NCBI GenBank assembly: GCA_010093605.1
Contig: MU004193.1
Location: 467,321 to 531,320, forward strand
Reading direction: 5' to 3'
Length of the DNA: 64,000 bases
Source of the DNA: Lophium mytilinum
Lineage: Eukaryota; Ascomycota; Dothideomycetes; Mytilinidiales; Mytilinidiaceae
Below the pieces are notes generated by a model. The model ran no database searches and was not told the DNA's origin. It saw only the letters and a program-made list of their open reading frames with translations. Positions 24,016 to 36,221 of this stretch are shown here, piece after piece; the first letter of the stretch is position 1, and each line of letters starts with the position of its first letter. The position numbers and the translations under genes are program-made.

Positions 24016-27000
24016 CCGATATCGAAAGACTTGTTAAAGCTACTGGGACTGCTAAATGAAGAGACGGATGATAGACTTGGAGATGGAAAGGCAACGATAT
24101 GAAACGAACAAGTCAGGAGACCTGGGAGGCTCAATGAAACATGAGGGGGAGGTGAGGTTGATACAAAGATCGGGGAACACAACGTCGCCAATAAAGAGAC
24201 GGCCGGCCCGAAAAGTGGGCACTTTCTCAACTACTCGGGCCACGGTGCACAGCTAGAAGGAGAATGGACATGTGGACTGCAAAGCATCGCGTCAATCTAA
24301 ACACGATACTTTCAGCCGGATACGCTGCACGCCACCGTCATCAAGGGAGGCGTTCTGGCGCTCAGGAGTCACCAGTACAGCATCCGCAGAAGATGTGCAC
24401 GCGGTTGATGCGAATTGGGCGTGGGGCCGACATCCGGCGTGAGTTTACAGCCTGGCCTTACGGATTTTGGACAGGTGTATGATCAGGGCGGGCTGGCTGC
24501 GCCCTGGTTTGGTTTGGCATTTTCGCAGGAAGCGCCGCCGCCGCGTGGTAAAGCGCAGGTCCCGCGAGATACTGAGGTTTTAGCATCAGTAGTGGCGGGG
24601 GGAAATGTACCCTGCATCCGTAGTATTGTGGTGGTGAAGGTGGTTGGAGAAGCTAGGGAGTGGGCCCATCAACGGCAGCGATGTCACGTCCATGTCGGGC
24701 CTGATGATTGGCTGCGCGTAGGTTCAAGGATGTGCTGATGGCAGACAGGGGCCCGCAGAGTTCGTTCAAGCCTCCTTTTAGCTCGACGTGACTTGAAGAG
24801 TACGGCGTCTGTCGTGCCACCCACAATGCGTACTGCGCTGCGCTGCACTGCTGGAGCCGACGCCCTGCAGCCGCGCCGTGGCTCGACTTGACCGCAGAGA
24901 TTCCTCCGGGAATGATGCTGTGGAGTGTCCCGGGCGGCGAGAGAGCATAGCTGGGAGAGTCAGCTGTCCCCACTCTCGTCGACTATCGCACTCCAATCGC
25001 TGCCGCCTGTTCGCCTGCCCACAAGCGCCATCGATTAGTACCTCTGGGCATGGATGCACTCCCTTTAATGCCTCTAACTAAGTGCGGTTGCGGCGTCCTG
25101 GAGAGCGCCATGGCAGCGCTAGGTACTGAATTGTCCTCGTCTGTGAAGTGCCCGCATGCGCTGCAAATCAGCTGATTGGCAATCGCGGAGGTCACGATTG
25201 TGCTCCTGGCCAGCTCATTGGAGCAATGAGAGTGTCGAGCGTGAGACAAAACAGTTGCAACTGTGGCAAGACGGCAGAGAAGGGGTGCCCGATCCACCCA
25301 TCCCGAAGACAGGCAGGACAGGCGGCATCGACGAGGCCATGTGAGCGGGGATGCTGTCGAGGCCTCGCATCCCGGCGGCTGGACCGATTGATGGGCCTTC
25401 TCTGCTCCACTTCCCCTCTGAAACCGCCGAGCTCGAGCACAAAGCAGTCGCCGAGCCTCCCAGCCCGTCAGCCCACAGCGGCTGATGCGCCTCTTACACC
25501 TCGCCCTGGCCACAAATGCGGAGATGCGGTCGGGGAGATGCTGCGGCAGCTAAGGTTGTCTGTCCATTGTCGCCCAGGCAAGCCGAGATAACGGATATCG
25601 GAATGCCCAATTGGCCGCGGGTGCTGATCGACTCTGGGCGCCAGAGGGAGCAAACATTCTGATGCAGCCATTCGATTCCGTATACTGAAAACGTCCAGCT
25701 CTGGAGCATTATTCCCATCCGTGCACAGCAAACTGCAGCCCGCCAGCACCGGTGCTCGTGCATGGACCGGGGAGGGGAGGGAGACGGGCCTGTGCCCACC
25801 TAGCTGCACGTCATCCATCACGGCTTTACCCCAGGGGCCGAGCGTCGGTGGTGGTGAGAGTGTGGTGCGAAAGAAAAAGAGGCCTTGCCACTGCTACGCG
25901 AGCCGCGCAAACCGCCATCCTTTCAGGCCTCCTTGCTCTGCTACATCTGTTGGGACTCGGGAATGGGCCGAAACAGGCCTTTGGGACTCCCACAGCCAAC
26001 CACCACGCGAGCAACACCCCAGATCGACGAACCGTTGTTCGCCATCGGCCTGCATGCCCTGGCTCCAATCCAGACGTACAGTTGGAGCCGCTCGTTTCTA
26101 GAGTGATTGTGGAGTACAGTCGCGTCGCGGATGCTCTCCCGCGTACCGCTCTCCACAAAGCTGCAGCTGGCGTGCAGTGGCCTCATGTTTCCGGTGCCGC
26201 GATGCAATATCCCCTTAGACATATATGTACTCCATCTCGTGTTCGCCAGGGCTATAAGATGCTTCCGCGGAGTGACCGCCGAGATCCAGATCCAGATATA
26301 CATGTATCAATACGCATGCCTATCAGAAACCGCCCCCCGCATATCTCTGAACCTCTGGCGCCTTCTGCGGTTGCAAGAAAAGAATTCTGCGTGAGCCGTG
26401 AGTAAGATACATCTCGCACGAGAACGAACATGGCCATGCTGCTCGTCGGTGTGACCTCAGAATAGATCCCGTACGCCAGTCCGATTTCAAATCCAGGCTG
26501 CAGCAGTTGTACGTTTGCTGTCTTGCTGACTGCTACAGCCCCTTGACGCATCCTTTGGTTAGTTTATCTCGTAAATGCTGCATAACAAAAGGCTTTATAA
26601 CCCTGCAGAAGCTATTTCAGCCAATAGAATCTCTCTCATCGACGTCCAGTACCATAACTTACCTCCGCAGCCACCTGCACGTTAACCACAGCATGCGTCA
26701 ACAGGCTGTAGATGGCATCAGATTCAAGCCAACGCGACGGCCCGCCCCCAACCCCCCTTTGACGCCCAACGGACCGCCCTGCATCATCGAGCAACCCTAC
26801 TCCTCGTGTAACGGAGGTGAACTGGCTGCGCGTGGCTGCCGTTTGGGATCCCGCATGCAAGCCCATTCTGCCAACGGCATGGCTCTGGGAAAGCCACATC
26901 GACGCCCCGGACAACGCATGCCCAATGCGCCCGGGGAAAGGCACCATAGTCTGGAGTCGAGTTGCACCAAGCTGACGCATTGTCGTGTTTGGAGCGTGGG

Positions 27001-27752
27001 TCCCTGCGATTCGTTTCGGGCTGCATATGTTGAATGTGGAGGCAAGCGTTGTGACAGTCGCAAGAGGAAGTTTGCTCCAACACCACGGCCTCTAACCCTA
27101 TGCATGTGGTTATCGTCGGGGGCAAACATCAACTCTGATCAGTCCATGTCAGCAGAAAGGTGTGGAGTAGGGATGGAGAGCTTCAGGCCCTTTTGGACGA
27201 CATACAGGTGTGGCTTGGGATACTCTGACCAATATCAGAACACCAACCCTGAGCAATCCACTTCCCGCATCCGTCACCCAATTCACGGTTGGTGCCGTCT
27301 GGAGTTACACCATCGCGTAGCGCGGCACAGAAAAATAATAGCAGAGACCGCCAGGGCACCTACAATGATATCTTGGGCCACGGCTGAATTACTACTTTCC
27401 TACATGCAAATCGAAAGAGAAAGGGGGGAATAAATGTCGAAGTGCTAAGGAAACAAAAGAAACGGGCGTGCCAGACCGACACGAAGAATGACAGCGGCAC
27501 TAGAGCCCCGTTGGAAGTGAAAGGGCCCCAGTGTGCGAAGCAGAACCTCGCTCGCCCATGACTTTTCCCCGTGCCTGCAGAGTTATCCATCAAGAACAAA
27601 GGATGCTTCCCCATCTTCAGAAAATGTATTCCACCTCAGTAGACAACGCCCGCTTGCAACATGAACCTGAGCCTACCGAATCCTGGTTTTCACCATAAAC
27701 GCTGCATCTCTCGCTACCACTCTCATTACTGCAACACCCTGGTACGTGTGCT
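24016..27752. other. 3.7-kb region without supported gene
   Basis: GC-rich sequence upstream of the PQ-loop gene and downstream of the septin gene. It carries many long but mutually overlapping open frames on both strands (for example 25752-26405 and 26507-27433 on +). The longest opens at a TTG, has no domain, and is Arg/Pro/Ser/Cys-rich as expected of chance translation. I see no splice-consistent gene, tRNA or repeat array. A noncoding transcript cannot be excluded. Confidence 0.5.
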
Positions 27753-29162
27753 TCAAGCCTCCTCGGCGTCGTGCTCGGCTAGCTGGCCGCTCTGCTCCCT
27801 GTGCATTCTGGCTTCGATCTCCTTCAGCTGGCTCTCGCGGGCTAGCAGCTCCTGTCGCTTCTCGTTGATCTCGCGCTGCACCTTGACCTCAATCTCACGC
27901 AGCTTCTCCTCCTCGCGACGGAGTTGCTCCTCCTTCAGGCGGACCGACTGGCTGGCCAGATCTTCGGGGTTCATTGACGAGTCCCTGTCGTCGTGTCAGC
28001 AATCAATTGGAACATGCACATACGCCATCACTGAGAGTGTATGGTGGGAAAACTTACGCGGCGGCACCACCCTCGACGCTCTTGCTGAGCTTCTCGGTTC
28101 GGTAATTCTCGTACAGGAAGTCGTGCGTGATTTCCTTGAGATCGGCAAGATGGCTATGAAGGAGGGCGCTCCGGACTGCGAGGAAGTCGGAGTGTCGGGG
28201 ATTGTCAACCTCGACCACACCCCATGGGTATTGTCGGGCGCGCACCTTTCGGCCGCTGATCTCGACCACCTCCTCAGACCCGACTATAGCGAATGGCATG
28301 AGGCCACGGAGCTCGGCGTTCTCCTCCACTGTGTCCTCATCATCCTCCTCGATATCGTACGGGAAGTTGTAGACTGGAATGCGGTAGTGCTCAATATCCT
28401 CCATGACCAGCTTCTTCGACTCTGCAAGCTCGGCAGGCGTGAGGGAGTCGGCTTTTCCAATGACGGGGATGACATTGACACGGGGGGATAGGCGCTTCAT
28501 GAGTTCGATATCAAGCTCACGGAGTCTGTCACAATGGTAAGCGTGGATACAGGCTAGAAGGGACGATAGACTTACCCATGGCCTGTAGGGGTGATGAAGT
28601 AGAGAAGCACGTGGACTCGATTATCACGGAAACGAGGGTTACGCTTGATACGGGACTCTTCGGCAAGAATGTCATCGTATTGCCTCTCCAAGTAACCAAC
28701 AATCTCGGAGAAACTGCACAATGTGTAAGCGTGGATAGACTGGGCGGAGTACGATGGTCATGTACCTGGCCTCGTTATCGATCTGGTCACCGAAGCCGGG
28801 CGTGTCGACGATGGTGAGGGAAATGCGGGTGCCCTCCTCATCGAGCTCTAGCTCTGGCGATACTGGATCAGCAAACCATCATTGCGTTATGATAAGTGTT
28901 CTATGGGGTAACCTACCGACGGTGATGGGCTTGATTTTCACGCCCTCTTCGACGTGTGCGGCGGTCGGGTCATCTGAGTCCTTGTGCTGGAGAACCTTCT
29001 TGCCACAGAGCGTGTTCACAAAGGTGGTTCGTCCTGGTAGTGAGGTGTTAGAGTGGGTTGAGCGTAGACGGGAAGCCACGTACCTGTGCCTGAGGCGCCG
29101 CACACCATCAGACAAAACTGGATTCCCTTCTTGACATTCTTCTTCCTGCGGGTCTTGAGCAT
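27753..29162 (-). CDS. aspA: Septin, Cdc11/AspA type
   Basis: GTP-binding septin that co-assembles into filaments and rings at septa, hyphal tips and conidiophores. Six exons: 29162-29084, 29033-28917, 28862-28766, 28713-28576, 28525-28058, 27984-27753; 1,131 nt, 376 residues. Basic polybasic lead (RRKKNVKKG), P-loop GASGTGRTT, G3 DTPGF, septin-specific LLYFITPTGHGLRELD, G4 GKAD, septin unique element near the GSEEVVEISGRKVRARQYPWGV stretch (quoted partly), then a C-terminal coiled coil (about 70 residues, Glu/Arg-rich). The DIEEDDEDTVEENAELRGLMPF block and short N terminus resemble Cdc11/AspA rather than Cdc3, Cdc10 or Cdc12. The start is uncertain: an upstream MSS at 29274 could be spliced in through a GTACGG donor. 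Divergent from the PROPPIN gene. Confidence 0.92.
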
Positions 29163-30117
29163 CTGGTAGAGTGTCAGCGCATGCGCCAGCGGCGATTGAT
29201 GCCATTGTGTTGGGACAGGGCAGGCGGAGGCCGGACAGGGACCGATTGGGGGATAGGAGGCCGTACCGAACTCATTGTGGGCGTTGGAGGTTGCGAGCGG
29301 CGCGCGAGGGCAGGGGACGGGATGCTGGTGGACGGCGACGAGGCAAACGCGGTGATGGAGAAGCAGAGTCGGGGGCTCGCGGTGTGGGAGTGTTGTTGGA
29401 AGTGGTCGCCAGGAAATTTGGAGGTGCTCCTTCTCGCGGACGGCCCATGCGTAAGGGGTCGTAAACTACTCCCGAACGGGCCACGGTGGTCTTCACGTGA
29501 CGCCACGGTAGTGTGGGCAATGTAGTGTGGCCACAATCGCAGGAGTAAATTGAGTGACATACGCCGGAGCAGCTAAACTGCAAAGCCGGGGTGTAGAGAT
29601 GCACAGAGGCTGTCATTCGTCTAATGTTGACCTCCAGCTGTCACCGATGCCAGCGGAGCCAGCGGAGCCAGCGGAGTGTTTTGAGGGCCATCAAAGTCAC
29701 TTCAGGGCTGCAATACATCTGGTCCAAGAGCCAACTTCTATCACGCATTCTACCCGGGCGACTCGTGATGCTCAATCTTGACAGTGGCATTTTGATCGTG
29801 CCCTGACCGTTGCGCACGTGCCTTTGCCGTGCACGAAGCTCCCGTCTCCGCTGACAGGGTTGCCTCACTTGAACTTCTGAAGGTTCCCACGGTTCCTTCG
29901 AGGACAACCGCGGATTCACCACCTCACGGGTACAGAAGACCTCGCTCCCGCACAGCACTCCGCAGTACACCTAAACCCACCATGAGTGCAGACTGGTCCA
30001 CTAAAGCCCATCACCTCGCCGGCCTGAAGCTGCCATAACTCACAGCCACCACCCCGCCGCTGCCATCTGCAAGCTGCCACCGCCCTTCTATTACAGCCCT
30101 TGAGCCAACTCACCAAC
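29163..30117. other. Divergent promoter region (septin / PROPPIN)
   Basis: About 955 bp between two divergently transcribed genes. It may contain a 5'-UTR exon of the septin gene (MSS... at 29274). A 9-bp unit GCCAGCGGA is repeated three times at 29650-29676. No other structure is seen. Confidence 0.55.
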
Positions 30118-31471
30118 ATGAATACGCGGCCCGCAATCGACGAGTCCTCAGGGCCGGCTGTGCTGTCTGCCGCCTTCAACAGCGACAACAGCTGCTTCTC
30201 GGCAGCCCTCGAAAATGGCTTCCGGAGTGAGTTCGCCCATAACCTCCAGTCCGGCCCTGCTAACCTCGCATGCAGTCTTTAATGCGAAGTCCTGTGATAT
30301 GAAATCCGCCAGAGGTGCGTCTCCCAAACGACTACAGCCAACCCGTCATTAACGCTTCTTCGCAATAGATCTTGGAACTGGTATTGGCTGCGCAGAGATG
30401 CTCGGGACAACAAAGTACATCGCACTGGTTGGCGGGGGGAAACAGCCTAAATTCCCACAAAACAAAGTTAGCATGCGCGAGGACCCTCATGAGGAGTGGG
30501 TGCTGGTGCACCGAGAGGCTGACAGGCACAAGGTCATCATCTGGAACGATCAGTCCCAAACCGCCGCCTTATCTCTCGAATTCCGCACACCAGTCCAGCG
30601 AGTACGCCTTTCGCGTGGCTACATAGTAGTCGTCCTCCTGAATAGCGTCAATCTCTACAAGTTCTCGAGCCCGCCTGAGAAAATCGCCATATTCGAAACC
30701 ACCAACAACCCATTTGGACTTTGTTGTCTAGGTGAGAAGGTCATGCTCTTTCCCGGAAGGACTCCAGGCCAAGTCCAGTTGGTAGAGCTATCGAAACGTA
30801 ACGTGAGCATCATCCCAGCCCATGGGAACCCTTTGAAGGCCCTGGAGTTGAGCAAAGACGGCGAGGTGATAGCCACCGCGAGCGAAACTGGGACCCTGAT
30901 TCGGATATGGTCAAGCGCCAACTGCACCAAGCTTGGTGAATTGCGCCGCGGACTTGATCCGGCGACCATCTTCTCACTGTCCTTCTCTCCGGACAGTAGC
31001 CTACTAGCCGTGACGTCCGATAAATGCACTTTGCATGTATTCGACGTGCCCCTCCCTAAACACCTGGAGCAAATGTCCGCAGACAGGTCCCGCAACTCTC
31101 CAACGCCGTCTGGCACCGAGCCGGATACGGGCCCTACGAACAAATGGGGAGTTCTCTCGAAGTTACCACTCCTCCCGCGGACATTCTCAGATACGTACAG
31201 CTTTGCTTCCTGTCCATTTGAGATTGGAGACGAACCGCTGGGCTGGGGTACCGGCGGCCGAGGGGCTAGCAAGTCGCCAACTTGGAATGCTCCGATCCCT
31301 GGAGTACCCGGAGGAAGGCCCACCAAAGGCCTTATAGGTTGGCTTGGCGATACGTCTCTTCTGATCATTGGTGCTGGCCACGATGCCAGGTGGGAAAAAT
31401 TCGTGGTAGGCTTGTCCCAAGAAGGGAAGCGGGTGGTTTTCAGAGAAGGCTGGAAGAAGTACCTAGAATGA
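30118..31471 (+). CDS. hsv2: PROPPIN WD40 protein, Hsv2/WIPI3-4 type
   Basis: Seven-bladed beta-propeller that binds PI3P/PI(3,5)P2 and serves autophagy (micronucleophagy in yeast Hsv2). Three exons: 30118-30226, 30276-30314, 30369-31471, total 416 residues; phases agree. The start MNTRPAIDES leads into AFNSDNSCFSAALENGFR, FNAKSC and GIGCAEMLGTTKYIALVGGG, the blade 1-2 hallmark, followed by VIIWNDQ. The lipid-binding (F/L)RRG motif is seen as ELRRGLDPATIFSLSFSPDS, and TSDKCTLHVF follows. LRRG instead of FRRG and the short loops favour the Hsv2/WDR45 branch over Atg18 or Atg21. An insertion of about 60 residues (SRNSPTPSGTEPDTGPTNKW) matches the variable blade 6-7 loop. Confidence 0.9.
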
Positions 31472-32705
31472 GCGTCACTGCTCTAGAATAACCACAGCAC
31501 TTATTTTACCAACATTCACGAGATTCTCTGGTTTGGCCTTGGACTTTAAATGTCTGTTCCTCGCTCGTCATCTATTCTACGCTCGATATGTCCACGGGCT
31601 GGTAGTGCTCTAGATACGTGAGGCCTGACCTGTATAGAGAGACAAAATAGCGAATGTCGAGACGTCTTTGAGTCAGACTAATGATTCTCAGATTCTGAAG
31701 CGTTTGTCTATGCAATTTCGCTTTCATTCGCCCGCTAGAGTACCACCAATGGCTTTCTACGAAGTTCTTCTAGTCTTTGGAGCATCCCTATACTCTCTGC
31801 TATTGGTCCTCTCCTGATATCAATAGACACACTGACACTATTATGCCCAGTTGTGGATCCACGACAATCATTCCTCCACACGGCACAACTGACCCATTTC
31901 GCCTTTCAAGTTCGTCGTCGAAGGCGACCTCATTCTCCAAGTAAAGAGGCTCCTAAGCGAAGTCGACTCCTCCTCTTATGTGGATCCCCGTGGAACATAC
32001 CAAAGCTTTTATCGGTCCACCCCTTCATATCGTGGACGACATTCAGACCACCACTGGCCACAAGTTACTCGTAGGTGAATAGGATTACTCAGGGGGCTAT
32101 TCGAGTCCGAGTCCCAAGTACTTATGAAAGTATTTGTGGAGTGATGGACGGCGAATCCAACGTTCGACGAAGACAAGGGCACATTGCTTGGCCGGTTGTT
32201 AGGTGAGTGCGGCCAGCGTTTGCCATCTTGAAGTACAGTATATCCTTTGGCCATTCCCCTGAAGTTGGCGACCCCAGTGATAGCCGCATAGATTTTCCCG
32301 AACGCCGTAAATCCGCATCGGCTGAAAGATGCAGGAAACTTCAGCAGCGTGGCCGCCGTAGACGATAGGACTAGTGTAGTGGAGATATGAGCGGTTACTG
32401 GAGCTTGTGGGTAGGCAGTACGCATATGGCTCGTCGCATCGTCACGAGACGTGGTCTTACTGCCCAGGTCTGATACTCTCCGATTTTCGGGTACGATTGG
32501 AAGTGTTACGACTCGTCCACTGAGGGCTCCTAGAGACGCGATTCATGCGTTAGCCTAGCGAGGTCCTTCCTTGATAGGTAGCTAGCGCAAGACACCTCTT
32601 TCAGACCGCCGCCGGCGAGGAAACATCACCACTCCGATTCACGAACCGGAAGAATAAACGTACCATCGTCCTAACCTATCATCTCACAAAGAAAAGTGGC
32701 AAGAC
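31472..32705. other. Intergenic region
   Basis: About 1.2 kb between convergent genes. It carries short chance ORFs only; a 138-codon frame on the minus strand (32009-32425) has no recognisable feature and starts inside sequence with stops in all plausible upstream exons. Confidence 0.5.
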
Positions 32706-33005
32706 TCACGACATAACCTGCGGTCCATGTCCATAGACTCTCTTGCCTTTTGGCCCGTAACAGATTTCCTCGAGATACATCAACCGCCTCGCTCGCACTT
32801 CTCGCATGTATCGATCTTGCTCGGGGCTTCTTTGCGGCTCCTCCTCCTCCCTAGATAACGCAAACCTGGCAATCGCGTAGCCGACGCAGACGCAGAAGCC
32901 GGCTGCGAGCATGCAAATGAGGATAATCCATCCCTGCGAGCAGATTTTAGCGAGAAGATAGTTGCGTGATAGAGGCATACATACGGGTCCTATTGCGTAC
33001 GCCAT
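32706..33005 (-). CDS. Small single-pass membrane protein
   Basis: 82-residue protein in two exons: 33005-32985 (MAYAIGP) and 32933-32706, with a 51-bp intron (GTATGT donor, CGCAG acceptor) of exact phase 0. Read through without splicing, the frame stays open, so an unspliced 99-residue form is possible. Residues 8-32 form one hydrophobic helix (GWIILICMLAAGFCVCVGYAIA), followed by a charged segment SREEEEPQRSPEQDRYMREVRARR and a basic tail. No signal peptidase site is evident, so a tail inside the cytosol is likely. Small proteins of this plan occur in other moulds, but I know no function. Confidence 0.6.
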   Translation of the reverse strand: MAYAIGPVCMPLSRNYLLAKICSQGWIILICMLAAGFCVCVGYAIARFALSREEEEPQRSPEQDRYMREVRARRLMYLEEICYGPKGKRVYGHGPQVMS

Positions 33006-34806
33006 TTCATCTCTTTTCTCCTCTGACTTTACGATGGTAATTAAGGTTAGACGCTGAATGCGGATCTAAAGGCAGTAGTGTAGTAATATAGCAAAGAAGC
33101 TGAGAAATAATATATATAGTGTTTCACGATAGAAGTAGTGGAATCGCAACACGCTCAAGTTTTTGTGAAGGGTTAGGGTATGTGCCGCAAGGCGTAGATG
33201 CGGTGGGCTGAGCCCAGTATATCGACAGCTGGTCTGTTCTATACGGGTTGCTCGGGATGCGCGGATGGCAAGGGTGTTGGATCTGGCTACAGACATGCCC
33301 ACATCCACGTGACTGTTTGGAGCCTGGTTGGACAACTGGGTTAAGGAAGCTAGGATATACTGCCGCGGGCCAATAATCAAGGGGGAAAACATGGATTTCC
33401 GGATGTCTGGAGGAGTTGACCATTGGTAGGCAATATTCTCATGTGAAGGCTGACGTGGCCTCACGAAGGCTGCACACCCACATCCTGTAGCAATTTTCTA
33501 TTGATAGGTCGGTTTCGTATACGGCTGCGAAGTCGCTGTTCGGCGGTCGGATTCCTGAATGACTTCTTCCGGTGCTGGGACGACGATATACCTAGCAACT
33601 ACGACTGGATATCCGAAGCTTTACATGGATGAAAGGTCTTCCGATGCGTGAGCAAGTTGATATTAATGGCTTTCAATTCTAGGAATCTTGACTCACTGGC
33701 TACTAGGTAACCAGCTTACCTTTTACAGTGAGCATGATTTGAGTCAAGCAAATTCTCATCCCGATAGTTTCCGTATTTACAGAAGGCAGTCCATCTTGCA
33801 CTACTTCGAACTCCACATCTGCCTTGGACTTATGATATGCGACGGGATTATCCCAAGCTGCGGCGAAGGAGACTTATGACCTGTCTCCGTACGAGACCAG
33901 AACGGGACTTCGTCTAGTGAATCGTGCGAGCGATGCTAGACTTGGTGTCATCCGAGATGTTATGGCATGTAACCTCTTGGCGAACATTTTGTTCATGTGT
34001 GTCTTTTCGTCGTAGGGTTTCGGATGGAAGTACGGACGGTGAAGAGGTCCGGTCTGGTGATGATGTGTCGGGTGGCCTGGACGCTAGTTCCTTAGCGTTC
34101 TAGCTGGCTTCATCTAATAGCTTTCGAAAAGTGACAGGCTTGCTAAAGCTATATTTCGAAGTGTTTCAAAGTACTTGAGTCACGTAGCTGTACCGTAGAA
34201 TGCTATTCTACGATGAAGTAAACTACTAGATCGTCAACGGACTTTCTCAGATAACTTCTGATTACTCAGTACACACATACAAGAGATTTTACCATACAAC
34301 AACAAGATGAGATAGACCATTGTATTTGGTTCCATAAATTACCCTGTTCGAATGCTGATCTGCACGTTATCTTCTTCTCATTCCATACTGCGGCCTCCCT
34401 ATCTACACTATATTCAAGCTATCTGGTGGCGTCTCTTGCTGAAGTCAACCTTTCTTCCGTAACCATGAGCAATGTAATTCTCAAGGCAAAAATCTCAAAA
34501 GGTTAAATTGACATCCGAGTCGCATATCATGGTGATTGATTGGACAAGCCATGGCCATGGTTGAACGTTTCCGACTAACAACCGCACACCCCGCAATCTC
34601 CATCCACCATCTCATGCAGGTACGGAAAACCATTACCAGATTCGCAACGACCTCAAGAACCGTCGCTCATGCCAGCAACAAAACACGGCACTCAGGGATC
34701 ACAACCAACCTGCATCAAAAGCCTTCTCAACCCCAAAAACTAAACACTCTCCTCCCCACATCAACCCCATTCCTCCCCCCAACCCCCAACCCCCCAACCC
34801 CCCAAA
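33006..34806. other. Intergenic region
   Basis: About 1.8 kb upstream of both the small membrane protein gene (-) and the EthD-like gene (+). Low coding potential. The last 70 bp before the ATG at 34807 are an unusual C-rich, A-dotted tract (runs of CCCCCC separated by AA), a pyrimidine-rich promoter/leader feature. Confidence 0.5.
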
Positions 34807-35617
34807 ATGCCCACCGGCATCCTCTGGGTCGCCTCACGCATCAAAAACCCCACCCTCACCCCCTCCCACTTCTGCACCTGGTACGAAAACACGCACATCC
34901 ACGAAGTCACCGCCCTCTCCGGCATCCCACGCGCCGCACGCTACGAAGCCATCCTCCCCTCCCCCTACCCAGGCGCCCTCTCCGCCGACGCGCCCTGGCT
35001 AACCATCTACGAGATGCCGGACATCGCGTTCCGCGAAACCGCCGAGTTCCGCGGCTTAGACGGGCAGAGCGAGCCCGCGGCGGAGCTGCTGGAGGGCGTG
35101 TTCAAGAAAGCGCGGTTCGACACGCGGTTCTACGAGTGCGTGCAGGTGCATGAGCGGGCGGGGCGCGCGGAGAAAGGTATGGCGAGAGCGCGAGAGTGGT
35201 TTTCGTTGACGGGATGGCGTGTTCGAGTGGAGTGGCTGGGCTGACTGAGGTGTAGGGCCGGCGGCTTTAATTATTTCGGCGGCGTTGACGCCGGCGGTGG
35301 GGAAGGAGGCGGATTTTGATGCGTGGTATCGCGAGGAGCATCTGAGGCTTATTGGGGAGTGTGCTGGGTATCGGCGGTCGCGGCGGTTTCGGTTGGTTAA
35401 TGCTACTGCGCTGGATGAGTTTGAGAGGGTTGAGCCAGAGGTTCCGTCGTATCTTGCTATTCATGAGTTTGATGGTGACGAGCTTCCGATGGCGGAGCTG
35501 GCGAAAGTGGACGAGACGGAGTGGAGCAAGAAGGTTGTTGCAGGGTTGACTCAGATGGAAGCGGGGTTTTATAAGTTGAAGAGGAAGTATGAAACTGAAA
35601 GCGAAGCGAAGCTGTAG
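34807..35617 (+). CDS. EthD-like tandem dimeric alpha/beta-barrel protein
   Basis: 243-residue protein in two exons (34807-35176 and 35256-35617; GTATGG donor, TGTAG acceptor, phase 1). It contains two copies of a ferredoxin-like EthD/DABB half: FCTWYENTHIHEVTALSGIPRAARY near residue 20 (quoted as the key W-Y-x(4)-H pattern) and FDAWYREEHLRLIGECAGYRRSRRF near residue 135, each followed by a YLxIYExxD/YLAIHEFDGDEL strand. Such domains act as small-molecule monooxygenase-like or decarboxylase-like barrels or only bind ligands. The substrate is unknown. The longer frame upstream (from 34536) is in another register and is not used. Confidence 0.8.
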
Positions 35618-36221
35618 GTTGTCTCTGGCGCTGGGGACGTTATAGTAGAATAGATTTGGAATGGAAGGAAACATCTTCTCTTTTCGGATGATCGAGTACA
35701 GAACAGGCCACTACGGGACGTGAACGATGTGCATCATCACAAAAATTTCCATTCATCCTCAGACTAGTAGTCTACGTGCCTTCATCACCAACGCTCTTTC
35801 CCAGACAGCTACACACCGGTAGAGCTACGAAGCCCAAGTCGCACGGTTGCGCGAAACCAAAGCTAATCTACGTTGCCACTTCGTGAGAACTAAGTAGCAA
35901 CGTGAGAAGCACTGCGCCTTAACCAACATTGTTTATACATAGGCGCCAATTGCGCAGACATAGAAAGCAGAAAACGCTCCAATATGGTACTGCACGCTTC
36001 CTCTCTCGGAAAACGCGAAGAATGAGAAGATTAAGTAGATAGAATGGCAGAAGGCAAGACTAGAAACGTGCACATGCCGTGTCAAATTTCCCTCGAAAAA
36101 CACCGATTGATACGAAGCGAGAAGACGGATATGAATAGCGACACCTGAGCTAGTTGAGAGCAAGCCACGGTATAAGTACTCCGGCACCAGGATTCCAGGA
36201 CGTACACAACAGACTGTGGCC
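35618..36221. other. Convergent 3' intergenic region
   Basis: About 600 bp between the stop codons of two convergent genes. No gene, repeat or RNA is visible. Confidence 0.55.

Noticed and set aside
26507-27433. 308-codon open frame on + in the gene desert
   Set aside because: It opens at TTG, its first ATG comes about 60 codons later, it has chance-like composition (Arg, Pro, Ser, Cys, His), overlaps long frames on both strands and shows no domain.
34536-35153. 205-codon His/Pro-rich frame on +
   Set aside because: Shadow of the EthD-like gene in another register; the overlapping frame has clear domains and a splice-consistent second exon.
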